Shown here: positions 9,301 to 17,668 of the stretch, piece after piece
How the letters are laid out: every line of letters starts with the position of its first letter
Position numbering within the stretch: the first letter of the stretch is position 1
Origin: CAYSAQ01 sp964429235
GTDB taxonomy: Bacteria; Margulisbacteria; Riflemargulisbacteria; GWF2-35-9; DYQY01
Length of the DNA stretch: 30,252 nucleotides
Direction of reading: 5' to 3'
NCBI GenBank assembly: GCA_964429235.1
Contig: CAYSAQ010000016.1
Coordinates: 1 to 30,252 of the forward strand
The notes under the pieces: model-generated
The model's database searches: none
The model's input: only the letters and a program-made list of their open reading frames with translations
Told to the model about the DNA's origin: nothing
Made by a program: the position numbers and the translations under genes

Positions 9301-10536
9301 ATGTTTTTTAAGATAGCTTGGCGTAATGTTTGGGTCAATAAACGTAGGTCTATTCTTACTTTATTATTAAGCATTCTTTGTGTAACATTTTTGATTTTTG
9401 TTTTTTCTTTTCACAAAGGTACTTATGGGAAAATGTTTCGAGATGCGATAGAGGTTTATACTGGATATATTCAAATAACAGGGCAAGGGTATAATGATTT
9501 TCCAGACCAAGACCACTTAATATTTAATGTTAAAAAGGTAGAGGATGTTGTAAAAGAGAACGCTGATATCGAATATTTTGGCACAAGGTTTGAGTCGTTT
9601 GGCTTGTTCTCTGCAGACATGGATTCTGTAGGTGGAATTATTATAGGAATTGAACCAGACAAAGAGCCAAATATTTCACGCATGAAAAAGTCTATACAAG
9701 AGGGTAGGTTTTTAAAAGAAGATGATTACGGGAAAGCTCTAATTGGAAACAAGTTAGCTAAGAAGCTTCAGGTAGGTATCGGTGATACTATTACGTATTT
9801 ATCTTCTGCTGTAGATCAGTCAATGGCAGCTGATATTGTTGAGATAGTAGGTATTTTTTATACATCTTCAGAGTTTGATTCTGCGGGTATGTTTGTTAAT
9901 AAAGCTTATATGGATGATATCTTTTATTCATATGGCAGTGCTACACATATGATTGTTTATCCAAAGAAAAAGTCTGATAAGAACTTAGATAAAGTTGTAA
10001 TGAGCCTAAGTGAAGATTTGAAAGGTGAGAATTTAGATGTTGTAACTTGGAAAGTGCCACTGAAGAGTTTGGTAAGTTCATTACAGTTAGATTTTGCTTT
10101 TGGTTTATTTTCATATTCTATTCTAGTTATTGTAATATTTTTTGTGATAATGATTTTTACAATGCTTGCAGTACTGCAGAGGACAAAAGAGATAGGAGTG
10201 TTAAGAGCAATTGGAAACAAACCTATGCATATTTTTCAAATGATAGCTTGGGAGGCTTTAATATTGGGAGTAATAAGTGCGGTAGTTGGAGCTATTTTAG
10301 GTGGAGCTTTAGCATATTACTTTCAAGTTAACCCTATAAATATGGAGGGCAGTAGAGAAATGATGGATCAGTACAATCTTTCAGGCATGGTGGATTTGAA
10401 TTTTCCAACATTGTTTTCATGGATAACAATAATGAAGGTTAGTTTGTTTATGGTGGGGTTAAACCTATTGGCAGTAGTATATCCAGTTTGGAAAGTTAAT
10501 AAATATAAACCGATAGAGGCAATTAATTATGTTTAA
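9301..10536 (+). CDS. ABC transporter permease, FtsX/LolC-E/MacB type (first copy)
   Basis: A 411-aa protein with the MacB/FtsX layout: a first membrane helix at about residues 15-37 after AWRNVWVNKRRS, a large periplasmic domain (about 40-260) and three helices near the C-terminus (about 268-292, 318-342 and 372-395). The cytoplasmic loop between helices 2 and 3 carries RTKEIGVLRAIGNK, the family's coupling-helix motif. These permeases do not import; they use ATP hydrolysis in the cytoplasm to move a periplasmic or membrane substrate. It overlaps the second permease by 8 nt. Two different permeases resemble the LolC/LolE heterodimer. Confidence 0.85.
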   Translation: MFFKIAWRNVWVNKRRSILTLLLSILCVTFLIFVFSFHKGTYGKMFRDAIEVYTGYIQITGQGYNDFPDQDHLIFNVKKVEDVVKENADIEYFGTRFESFGLFSADMDSVGGIIIGIEPDKEPNISRMKKSIQEGRFLKEDDYGKALIGNKLAKKLQVGIGDTITYLSSAVDQSMAADIVEIVGIFYTSSEFDSAGMFVNKAYMDDIFYSYGSATHMIVYPKKKSDKNLDKVVMSLSEDLKGENLDVVTWKVPLKSLVSSLQLDFAFGLFSYSILVIVIFFVIMIFTMLAVLQRTKEIGVLRAIGNKPMHIFQMIAWEALILGVISAVVGAILGGALAYYFQVNPINMEGSREMMDQYNLSGMVDLNFPTLFSWITIMKVSLFMVGLNLLAVVYPVWKVNKYKPIEAINYV

Positions 10537-11758
10537 GATGTTCAAGATAGCTTTCTTCAATCTATGGCGTAGAAAGAGTAGGTCTTTTATGGTGATTCTT
10601 ATGGTGGGAGTAGGTCTTTCTGCAATGATTTTTTCACAAGGTTTTTATGACGGAATGCTAGGACAAATGTTTAAAGATATCGTGCGTACAGGTGAAGGCG
10701 AGATAAGCATCACAGGCGACGGGTATAGAGAAAGTAAACTTTTAAAAGATGTTTTGCCAAATAGTGATTATAAAAAAGTACTAAGTAAAGTAGAGAACGT
10801 ACGTTTTGTTTCAGAGAGATTAAGGTCTGAAGGCATGGCTTCTTCTGCAAGGTTTTCTCAGGGAGTGATATTAGTTGGATCCACGAAGGAAGCAGAGAAA
10901 GATTTTATTGGATATAATAACCCTATTATTGAAGGAGAGTTCTCTTTTCCTGAGGATAAAAAGATAGTATCTGTAGGGCATGTGTTGGCTGAAAAGCTCA
11001 AGGTAAAAATAGGAAGAAAGATTGTTTTACAAGCACAGGATGCAACTGGGCAGATAGTAGCTTCAGTTTTTAGGGTTGGCGGGATATTTACTACAAACAA
11101 TCCTGCTTTAGACAAAAGAGGAGTTATGATAAATATAAATTTATTGCGTGACTTTTTAAAGAAGGATGCAGTGTCAGAAATAGCTATTGTAGTTAAGGAT
11201 ATTGCGTTATTAGACAAGACGAATATCGCGGTAAAAGATTTATGGGAAAAAGAGTATGGAGATAAGGCTGATATTAAGACCTTTATAGAAATCTACCCTA
11301 TGCTTATTAGTATGGAGAAGTCCATAAATGTCTTTATTTATATAAGTTATTTTGCAATCTGCTTAGCTATCGCGATGGGCATTTTTAATATAATGACTAT
11401 TACTGTTTATGAAAGAATGAAAGAATATGGAATCTTACAAGCAGTAGGGACTCCAATGAGAAAGATATCTGCAATGGTATATTTCGAAGCTGTAGCTTTA
11501 TGTGGATTAGGATATCTGATGGCTGCTTTGTTTGGCTCTGGGTTATTAGCATATTTTACAATTAATGGTTTAGACTTGAGTAGGTTCTCTGAAGGGCTTA
11601 ATGATATGGGTATGGCATCTGTAATATTTGCAGAGTTCCATGTTAGTTATCTTATTACAGCGTTAGTGGCAATTATGATTACGGCAGTAATCTCGGTATA
11701 TATTCCAGTTAGAAAATTGAAAAAAATGCGACCAATGCAGTCGATACGTTTTTCGTAA
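10529..11758 (+). CDS. ABC transporter permease, FtsX/LolC-E/MacB type (second copy)
   Basis: A 409-aa protein with the same four-helix plus periplasmic-domain layout as the upstream permease but clearly diverged. It begins with FFNLWRRKSRSFMVILM and carries YERMKEYGILQAVGTPMRK in the loop after the second helix. Its start overlaps the end of the first permease (shared ATGTTTAA), which suggests coupled translation and a 1:1 heterodimer. The LolD-like ATPase follows after 12 nt. Confidence 0.85.
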   Translation: MFKMFKIAFFNLWRRKSRSFMVILMVGVGLSAMIFSQGFYDGMLGQMFKDIVRTGEGEISITGDGYRESKLLKDVLPNSDYKKVLSKVENVRFVSERLRSEGMASSARFSQGVILVGSTKEAEKDFIGYNNPIIEGEFSFPEDKKIVSVGHVLAEKLKVKIGRKIVLQAQDATGQIVASVFRVGGIFTTNNPALDKRGVMININLLRDFLKKDAVSEIAIVVKDIALLDKTNIAVKDLWEKEYGDKADIKTFIEIYPMLISMEKSINVFIYISYFAICLAIAMGIFNIMTITVYERMKEYGILQAVGTPMRKISAMVYFEAVALCGLGYLMAALFGSGLLAYFTINGLDLSRFSEGLNDMGMASVIFAEFHVSYLITALVAIMITAVISVYIPVRKLKKMRPMQSIRFS

Positions 11759-11770
11759 GGGAGGGTTAGA

Positions 11771-12448
11771 ATGATAGAAGTAAAAGATTTGGTAAAGATA
11801 TATAAGCAGAGTAAGACAGTAGAGACCACTGCTCTTAATGGAGTTACTTTAAAGATAAATCAAGGAGATTTTGTTTCTGTTTCTGGCCCATCAGGTTCTG
11901 GCAAAACAACACTTCTAAATATTATTGGCGGGTTAGACCAGCCGACATCTGGTTCTGTAACATTGAATGGTGAAATTATTTCTGATCTTTCAGAAAAAAA
12001 ATTAGCTAAGGTAAGACTTAATAATATGGGGTTTATTTTCCAGGCATATAATTTGATTCCAGTTTTAACAGCAGAAGAGAATATCGAATATATTATGGCG
12101 TTACAGAATGTAGGGAAACTAGAGAGAGCAGAGAGAGTATTTGATATAGCTAAGAAGCTTGGTATCGAAGACCTTCTAAATAAAAAACCTTTAGAAATGA
12201 GTGGCGGACAACAGCAAAGAGTAGCAGTTGCAAGAGCAGTAGTAAGCAGGCCAAAACTAATTCTTGCCGATGAGCCTACAGCTAATCTTGATTCAGAAAA
12301 CTCTAAAAAATTATTAGACCTTATGCGTCAGATGAATGAAGAAGAGAAAGTAACATTTATATTTTCTACGCATGACCCTATGGTAATAGAAAAAGCAAAG
12401 AGTGAGCTTTATTTGCTTGATGGTAAATTAGTTAAGACCTTAAAATAA
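11771..12448 (+). CDS. ABC transporter ATPase, LolD/MacB family
   Basis: A 225-aa protein with all motifs: Walker A GPSGSGKTT (about residue 39), Q-loop FIFQAYNLIPVLTAEEN, signature MSGGQQQRVAVARA, Walker B LILADEPTANLD and the H-loop STHD. The length and the LIPVLTAEEN segment fit the LolD/MacB/FtsE group. A strong GGGAGG ribosome site (11759-11764) precedes the ATG. It powers the two permeases immediately upstream. LolD itself cannot be separated from macrolide or peptide exporter ATPases by motif; the LolA-like neighbour favours lipoprotein- or lipid-type cargo. Confidence 0.9.
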   Translation: MIEVKDLVKIYKQSKTVETTALNGVTLKINQGDFVSVSGPSGSGKTTLLNIIGGLDQPTSGSVTLNGEIISDLSEKKLAKVRLNNMGFIFQAYNLIPVLTAEENIEYIMALQNVGKLERAERVFDIAKKLGIEDLLNKKPLEMSGGQQQRVAVARAVVSRPKLILADEPTANLDSENSKKLLDLMRQMNEEEKVTFIFSTHDPMVIEKAKSELYLLDGKLVKTLK

Positions 12449-12449
12449 T

Positions 12450-13535
12450 ATGTTTCGAAAGATTCTTTTAGTAGCAATACTATTAAGCATATCTTTTGCT
12501 TATACAGATATCGGGTATTCCAATACAGCATTTGGATATGCAAAGAAAGCTGATGCTTATTTCTTTGATAGGTTACGTGCAGATATTTATAATCAACAGG
12601 ATATCGGCAGAGCAGCTATCAAGCTAGATTTGGAAACAGTAGCTGGTTCAGCTTTTATAGCTTCTACTAGCTTTCAAGCTATGAAGAATGCTTCTTTTAA
12701 TTTGCCGTTTAGCCCAGTTATTAAATTAGTAGATAATAGTAATGTTTATAGCAGATTATATTTAGCGAGAATGTCTGAACAATTATTATTTGAGAATAGT
12801 AGCTTGACTCTAGGTTTGCAGGGTGTTCCTTTTGGAGTATGCCATTTATGGAATCCAGTAGATAAGTTTAATCCAGTGTATGCACTTAGTTTGGAGCCAG
12901 ATGAGAGAGTGGGGATATTTGGAGTTGAATATAAACAATATTTGGACGACCTTTCTTATCTCCAATTTGTGGGTAATGTGAAGCAGGGATGGGCAGCAGA
13001 CAAAGTAGCAGTTAGTTGGAGAAGTTTTATTTTTGGAGGAGATGTAGGTCTTACGTATGTAGGTGGAAGTATTTTGCAAATGTATGGGCTAGAGTATCAG
13101 GCTAATGTTGCTGATACTGGCATCCAATTTAGTTTCGAAGGTTCTCAGACAAACGACAGCAGTATCGGGAAAGATTATTTTAGCTATTGTACTGGATTGG
13201 AGTATGCCTTTCCTTGGATGGTTACGCTTACAACTGAATATTATTATAATGGCGCAGAACAAATAAGCTTGGCTGGAAGCGTATGGAATAGTGGCAAAAA
13301 ATATTTAGGAAATACAATTAACTATAGTCATGATCCTTTGACTAGCTTCGCCTTAACGGGCGTTCTTGCCCTAGATGATGGAAGTGCCGCAACAAATGCC
13401 TATATGAGTCGCAGTTTGTCTGATGATGCGACTTTAGACATAGGCGCGAGTGTATATTTTGGAACATCAGGTGCTGAGTTTGCAGGGACATCTTATCCAA
13501 AAAGTATCTTTTTAAAATATAGCAGCTGGTTTTAA
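12450..13535 (+). CDS. Predicted outer-membrane beta-barrel, last gene of the Lol-like operon
   Basis: A 361-aa protein with a signal peptide (MFRKILLVAILLSISFA) and a body of alternating strands rich in Tyr, Gly and Ser, ending in the aromatic residue Phe (YSSWF), as barrels recognised by BamA usually do. I do not recognise the family. The segment HLWNPVDKFNP recalls the 'NP-D-fNP' motif of DUF1302-type barrels, which are often encoded beside LolA-like proteins and RND-type pumps. It follows the ATPase stop after 1 nt, so it is part of the operon and is plausibly the outer-membrane acceptor of the cassette. That function is inferred from context. Confidence 0.65.
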   Translation: MFRKILLVAILLSISFAYTDIGYSNTAFGYAKKADAYFFDRLRADIYNQQDIGRAAIKLDLETVAGSAFIASTSFQAMKNASFNLPFSPVIKLVDNSNVYSRLYLARMSEQLLFENSSLTLGLQGVPFGVCHLWNPVDKFNPVYALSLEPDERVGIFGVEYKQYLDDLSYLQFVGNVKQGWAADKVAVSWRSFIFGGDVGLTYVGGSILQMYGLEYQANVADTGIQFSFEGSQTNDSSIGKDYFSYCTGLEYAFPWMVTLTTEYYYNGAEQISLAGSVWNSGKKYLGNTINYSHDPLTSFALTGVLALDDGSAATNAYMSRSLSDDATLDIGASVYFGTSGAEFAGTSYPKSIFLKYSSWF

Positions 13536-13615
13536 TTCAAAATTAAGTAAATAGCAGGGAATCTTATCTTTTTCTTACGTTAAATTACTGTCAATTTAAT
13601 TTAGGAGAAAATTAT

Positions 13616-14299
13616 ATGGTTTTTTATAAGACAGTTGCGTTAGCGAACAAAGATCTTTTCGATATAAAAATAACCGATACGTATACAGCAAAGGTATCTT
13701 TAGACATTGATACATTAATAGATGCTCTAGCCTTATTAAAGAATAAAAATGTAATATTTATTGGAGGTCCTGGTGCTGGTAAAGGTACTGGAATCGGAGC
13801 ATTAACTCAACTCGGGTTATATGTTTCTCACTTATCTACAGGAGATGCGTTGCGAGCAGAGGTTGCTAGGGGCACTGATCTAGGTAAAGAAGTTGCGCCT
13901 TTAATGGCTGCAGGGGACTATGTTCCTGATGAATTACTAAACCCAATAGTTAAAAATTTTATTGATGCGCATAAAGGTATGACAGTAATTTTTGACGGTT
14001 ACCCAAGAACAACTTCCCAAGCAGAATATTTATATGAAGAAGGTGTTGAAGTAGACCTTGTTATTGTCTTAGATGTAAAAGAAGAGACCATTCTTCAGAG
14101 ATTAATAGAGAATACTAGAGAAGGTAGAACAGACGATGATCCGAAAGTAGCATCAAAGAGATTTAAGAAATTTGAAAAAGAAACAAAGGGACCATTGGTT
14201 GAAGCTTATGCAGATAAAGTTGTAAGAGTGAATGTAGATAATGGTCTTGAACAAGATCTTCCAGAATTATTAGATAAAATAGTAGCTTTTTTTAATTAG
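13616..14299 (+). CDS. adk: Adenylate kinase (short-lid type) with N-terminal extension
   Basis: A 227-aa protein that interconverts AMP + ATP and 2 ADP. P-loop FIGGPGAGKGT at about residues 47-57, AMP-binding STGDALRAE, DGYPRTTSQAE, and the R-E-G-R-T-DDD segment replacing a long LID. About 44 residues (MVFYKTVALANKDLFDIKIT and on) precede the P-loop strand, whereas the family normally starts there. The upstream start is favoured because TTTAGGAGAA lies 7 bases before it and no good internal start is seen near the P-loop. The role of the extension is unknown. The stop is followed after 33 nt by the methyltransferase. Confidence 0.85.
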   Translation: MVFYKTVALANKDLFDIKITDTYTAKVSLDIDTLIDALALLKNKNVIFIGGPGAGKGTGIGALTQLGLYVSHLSTGDALRAEVARGTDLGKEVAPLMAAGDYVPDELLNPIVKNFIDAHKGMTVIFDGYPRTTSQAEYLYEEGVEVDLVIVLDVKEETILQRLIENTREGRTDDDPKVASKRFKKFEKETKGPLVEAYADKVVRVNVDNGLEQDLPELLDKIVAFFN

Positions 14300-14332
14300 C
14301 TTATTGTATATAAGTTTAGAGATAACAATTAT

Positions 14333-14905
14333 ATGAATTTTAAAATAGTAAGTATTTCAAATATGTATTTAAGAAAACAGCCGAATAATTATGGTTCTAC
14401 CTGGCCAGACTATGTTGTAAAAGATATATCCAATAGCGACTATGGCGATTTATTGCCTGTGTTTATTTTTACTTCTATTTTGGGAGGACTGAATAAGAGC
14501 GCAAGGATTTTAGATATAGGCGCAGGTGTTAGCAATAACTTTGTGAGAAATTTGCATAAAGCAGGCTATGATAATTCTATTGGGATAGACGTAGATCCTC
14601 AAATAAAAAAAGTTCCATTTTCAGAGTGTATGAATATAAGAGATATACATGTTGATGAGAAGTTTGATGTTATATATTTTAAATTCTTATTAGATTTCTT
14701 TAGTGGTGGCACATTTAGTGATATGACAAAGACGCCTGTTCCATTAGAACTTTTGGCTGAAAAGATTGATATTCATTTGAAACCAGGAGGAAAGTTAATG
14801 ATTGTTGATGTTACTAATAACTTTTCTGATTTTATTTCACTTATAGAACAACGCGGTTATATTGAGTTTAAAAAGGATAATGTTTGGGTTAAGCCAGAGC
14901 AATAA
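14333..14905 (+). CDS. Class I SAM-dependent methyltransferase
   Basis: A 190-aa protein with a Rossmann SAM site: motif I ILDIGAGVSN (about residues 61-70), the acidic end of strand 2 IGIDVD, VDEKFDVIYFKFLLDFFSGG for motif IV, and LKPGGKLMIVDVTN for post-motif IV. The substrate is not identifiable. No Shine-Dalgarno sequence is seen; a GATAAC lies six bases before the ATG, a weak version of the leaderless pattern. It stands between adk and ilvD with no evident pathway link. Confidence 0.75.
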   Translation: MNFKIVSISNMYLRKQPNNYGSTWPDYVVKDISNSDYGDLLPVFIFTSILGGLNKSARILDIGAGVSNNFVRNLHKAGYDNSIGIDVDPQIKKVPFSECMNIRDIHVDEKFDVIYFKFLLDFFSGGTFSDMTKTPVPLELLAEKIDIHLKPGGKLMIVDVTNNFSDFISLIEQRGYIEFKKDNVWVKPEQ

Positions 14906-14940
14906 GTAGTTTCCCTAACTGAAAATCGCAGGCAATCTGT

Positions 14941-14972
14941 TATAATATACTCTCAACCTAACTATCAGGAGG
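14941..14972 (+). promoter_or_regulatory. ilvD promoter -10 and Shine-Dalgarno
   Basis: TATAAT at 14941-14946 is followed by a leader of about 27 nt and a strong AGGAGG (14967-14972), 7 bases before the ATG at 14980. No clear -35 is seen. This is the leadered counter-example to the leaderless starts elsewhere in the window. Confidence 0.6.
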
Positions 14973-14979
14973 AATTATT

Positions 14980-16623
14980 ATGAAATCAGAAATTTTAAAA
15001 AAAGGCGCAGAAACACTACCACATAGAGCATTACTTATGTCAGCAGGCATGGATGCTTCAGCATTTGATGAAAATAAACCATTTATTGGAGTAGCAAATT
15101 CATATAATGATATTATCCCTGGACATGTACATTTAAATGAAATTACTGCAGAAGTAAAAAGAGGTATCATTGATGCAGGAGGAGTGCCTTTAGAGTGGGG
15201 AGTTCCTGGTGTTTGTGATGGTATTGCTATGCACGTAGAGATGAGATTATCTCTTCCTTCTAGAGATAATATTGCTGACAATATTGAGATTATGACTCTT
15301 TCTCATTCACTTGATGGATGGGTTGGTGTAACAAACTGTGATAAAATTACCCCAGGAATGATGATGGCTGCAGGTAGAGTAGATATCCCCGCAATGATGA
15401 TTACTGGTGGAGCTATGGTTTCGAATCATGATGAGAATGGAAATAAATGTCATCCTATTCAAGGATTTGAGTTAACTGGACAAGTAAAAGCCGGCAAGAT
15501 GTCGTTAGAGGAAGCAGAAGAACAGGCAAGAGGATGTTTAGCATGTGGTGCAGGTTCTTGTGTTGGATTGTTTACTGCAAATACAATGGCATGTTTTACA
15601 GAAGCTGTTGGAATGTCTCTTCCTATGTGTGCTTCTACTACTGCTTTAGATCCAAACAAAAAGAAAATTGCTTATGAAACAGGCAAGCGTATAGTTGAAC
15701 TAGCAAAACAAGATATAAAACCTTCGCAAATTATGACAGAAGGTGCTTTTGAAAATGGAATAAGAGTAGATATGACAATGGGTGGTTCTACTAATGCAGT
15801 TCTTCATATTCCAGCAATTGCTAGAGAGCTTGGTATCGATATTCCTATAGAGAAATTTGATGATATTTCTAAGGAAACACCAAATTTATGTAAGATGATT
15901 CCTGCTGGAGATCATGAGATGCTAGATTTCCATAATGCTGGAGGCATACCTGCAGTGTTAAAGCGTTTTAAAAATGTAATTAAAGATGGTATTACTGTTT
16001 CCGGAAAGAGTGTTCTGGATATTGTCGAGGAAGCAGAAATTAATGATGATAACGTTATTAGAACTTTAGAGAATGCTTATATGCAACAGGGTGCTATTGC
16101 TGTGCTTAAAGGAAATATCGCGACATCTTCTGTTATTAAACAGACAGCTGTTGAAGCAGATATGATGGTTCATTCTGGACCAGCAAAAGTATTCACAGAT
16201 GAAGATGATTTATTAGATGCAATTGTAGATAAGAAGATTGATGAGGGCGATGTAGTTGTAATGTTATATATGGGGCCGGCGGGAGCTCCTGGAATGCCAG
16301 AGCAGCTTACCCCAACAGATGCTATTAAAGGCGCAGGATATAAGAAAGTAGCACTAATTACTGATGGAAGGTTCTCTGGAGGCACATCTGGTCCATGTAT
16401 TGGTCATGTAGAGATGGAAGCATATAATGGTGGCCCAATAGCTGCTGTAAGAGATGGTGATATTATTGAAATAAATATCCCTGAGAGATCTTTGAATGTA
16501 GCGCTAACTGATGCAGAGATTGTTGAAAGATTGAAAACAGCAAAAGCTCCAGAAAGAAAGATAACTCCATTTTTAAAACATTATAGAGATCGATTTTCTG
16601 GTAAAAACTGTTATTGCAAATAA
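14980..16623 (+). CDS. ilvD: Dihydroxy-acid dehydratase
   Basis: A 547-aa protein, the usual length of the IlvD branch of the IlvD/Edd family. It dehydrates 2,3-dihydroxy-3-methylvalerate and 2,3-dihydroxyisovalerate in isoleucine and valine synthesis. Candidate Fe-S ligand cysteines lie in VPGVCDGIAMH, TNCDKITPGMMMA and CLACGAGSCVGLFTANTM. The carboxy end has DGRFSGGTSGPCIGH. Sugar-acid dehydratases share these motifs, but the PHxALL opening and overall spacing fit IlvD. No other branched-chain gene is in the window, so it is a stand-alone locus with its own promoter. Confidence 0.93.
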   Translation: MKSEILKKGAETLPHRALLMSAGMDASAFDENKPFIGVANSYNDIIPGHVHLNEITAEVKRGIIDAGGVPLEWGVPGVCDGIAMHVEMRLSLPSRDNIADNIEIMTLSHSLDGWVGVTNCDKITPGMMMAAGRVDIPAMMITGGAMVSNHDENGNKCHPIQGFELTGQVKAGKMSLEEAEEQARGCLACGAGSCVGLFTANTMACFTEAVGMSLPMCASTTALDPNKKKIAYETGKRIVELAKQDIKPSQIMTEGAFENGIRVDMTMGGSTNAVLHIPAIARELGIDIPIEKFDDISKETPNLCKMIPAGDHEMLDFHNAGGIPAVLKRFKNVIKDGITVSGKSVLDIVEEAEINDDNVIRTLENAYMQQGAIAVLKGNIATSSVIKQTAVEADMMVHSGPAKVFTDEDDLLDAIVDKKIDEGDVVVMLYMGPAGAPGMPEQLTPTDAIKGAGYKKVALITDGRFSGGTSGPCIGHVEMEAYNGGPIAAVRDGDIIEINIPERSLNVALTDAEIVERLKTAKAPERKITPFLKHYRDRFSGKNCYCK

Positions 16624-16662
16624 AGCCAGTCTTAAACTTTGGTCTAAAGTTAATTTTTAGGG

Positions 16663-16668
16663 TAAAAT
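16663..16668 (+). promoter_or_regulatory. Probable -10 (TAAAAT) of the M23 gene
   Basis: TAAAAT ends ten bases before the ATG at 16679, which would give a leader of only a few bases without a Shine-Dalgarno sequence. The -35 is poor. Confidence 0.35.
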
Positions 16669-16678
16669 ATAGATAATT

Positions 16679-17035
16679 ATGTTTGCAAAGAAAAAGATTA
16701 CATTTTTAGTTATTCCACATAAGTCAGGAAGATCAAGAGAGTTTAGCGTAAACTCATTAACATTGTTTTTACTTGGCATCTTATTGATAACGCTTGTAGC
16801 TATGTTTGCAAGTACTCTCTATTTTTCTACAAAATTATCAAAATTTGCTGTTCAATATGTACAACAAGAAAATAGAAACGAACAGGTATTGGATGAGGTT
16901 AAGGCTTTTAGAAATGAGACAGAGAACTTAAAGACAGTTATGCTTAGTCTGAAGGAGCGTGATGCCGATATTCGTAAGATGTTAGGCATGCGTGTAAACA
17001 GAGAGTTTAAGTCTGTTGGCTTAAAAAAAAACTAA
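16679..17035 (+). CDS. M23 peptidase, N-terminal part (membrane anchor and coiled coil)
   Basis: A 118-residue open frame with a short basic start (MFAKKKITFLVIPHKSGRSR), one membrane helix at about residues 27-52 and a charged helical stretch (about 55-105) likely to form a coiled coil. This is the usual N-terminal half of membrane-anchored M23 endopeptidases that cut or help cut peptidoglycan. It stops at TAA (17033-17035) directly after a run of nine A (17023-17031). The catalytic half continues without a stop in the -1 frame. This is one gene split by a frameshift; see the slippery-site entry. Confidence 0.75.
   Translation: MFAKKKITFLVIPHKSGRSREFSVNSLTLFLLGILLITLVAMFASTLYFSTKLSKFAVQYVQQENRNEQVLDEVKAFRNETENLKTVMLSLKERDADIRKMLGMRVNREFKSVGLKKN
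17026..17032 (+). other. A-AAA-AAC heptamer at the frame break of the M23 gene
   Basis: In the zero frame the codons read AAA AAA AAC TAA, so 17026-17032 is a correctly phased X-XXY-YYZ slippery heptamer inside A9. A -1 slip (or one added A in the transcript) moves reading to the frame encoding the peptidase domain and gives a protein of about 315 aa. A sequencing error or a true mutation would look the same. Confidence 0.55.
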
Positions 17036-17625
17036 ATAAATCAGATAGTGAATACCAAAAAGAGTTAAGATCTATTTCTGAAAATCTCAGAATTATTTTA
17101 GCACTCGCAGATATCCAAGATGATAGCTTCTCGGAGATATATACAAAATCATCTGTATTAAAAGGTAAGTTTGATAATACTCCATCTATTTGGCCTCTAT
17201 ATGGCTTTATTATTGCAAACTATGGATATAGAAAACATCCTATATTGGGTCGGATAGAATTTCATAATGGGTTAGACATACCTGGCTTTGTTGGTGCTCC
17301 AGTAAAAGCAACTGCTTCTGGTAAAGTTTTAAATACCTTATGGGCAGGCGGTTATGGGCTTATGGTAATTATTGATCATGGTAATGGGTTTAAGACAATA
17401 TATGCGCATTTAGATAATTATATGGTTAAGCCTGGGGATAAAGTTGTAAAAGGACAAATTATTGCACATTGCGGATCTACTGGACTAAGTACCGGTCCTC
17501 ATGTGCACTATGAGATTCGTTATTATAATAAACCAGTTAATCCAAATGCATTTTTGGATCTTAGTATATTCAAGATGAATAAAGTTTTGTATAAGGTAAG
17601 AAAGAAAAGATGGGCTAAGAAGTAG
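17032..17625 (+). CDS. M23 metallopeptidase catalytic part (-1 frame)
   Basis: The frame is open from the A9 run to TAG at 17623-17625. It first encodes a helical linker (LNKSDSEYQKELRSISENL) and then a complete LytM/M23 domain: NYGYRKHPILGR, the zinc ligands of FHNGLDIPG (His and Asp), TIYAHLDNY and the HVHYEIR HxH motif. There is no ATG, GTG or TTG in this frame between 17032 and the TTG at 17245. That TTG lies inside the conserved GYRKHPILGR motif, so the domain cannot be a separately started gene. It must be read with the upstream part by frameshift, or the gene is broken or misassembled. Confidence 0.8.
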   Translation, partial: LNKSDSEYQKELRSISENLRIILALADIQDDSFSEIYTKSSVLKGKFDNTPSIWPLYGFIIANYGYRKHPILGRIEFHNGLDIPGFVGAPVKATASGKVLNTLWAGGYGLMVIIDHGNGFKTIYAHLDNYMVKPGDKVVKGQIIAHCGSTGLSTGPHVHYEIRYYNKPVNPNAFLDLSIFKMNKVLYKVRKKRWAKK

Positions 17626-17668
17626 CTCCCTCATCGAGTGAGCCTGTTTTTAAATGGAGAGGCTACTT
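17620..17668. terminator. Stem spanning both stop codons of convergent M23 and dnaE genes
   Basis: AAGTAGC (17620-17626) pairs with GCTACTT (17662-17668), and CTCC with GGAG inside. A small hairpin (CTCA-tcgag-TGAG) followed by CCTGTTTTT lies within. Only 37 nt separate the two genes, so a shared bidirectional terminator is plausible. The stem is interrupted and the T tract is internal, so confidence is modest. Confidence 0.4.

Noticed and set aside
10047..10331. A 94-codon plus-strand frame inside the first permease
   Set aside because: It lies out of frame within a conserved FtsX-type permease, and its Phe/Tyr/Cys-rich content is typical of a shifted membrane-protein frame.
14980..16623. 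6-phosphogluconate dehydratase (Edd) or a sugar-acid dehydratase
   Set aside because: The length of 547 aa and the motif spacing fit the IlvD branch better; Edd proteins are longer, around 600 aa.
17245..17625. A separate small M23 gene starting at TTG 17245
   Set aside because: The TTG codon is the Leu of the conserved GYRKHPILGR motif, and the open frame with plausible linker sequence extends upstream to the A9 run.
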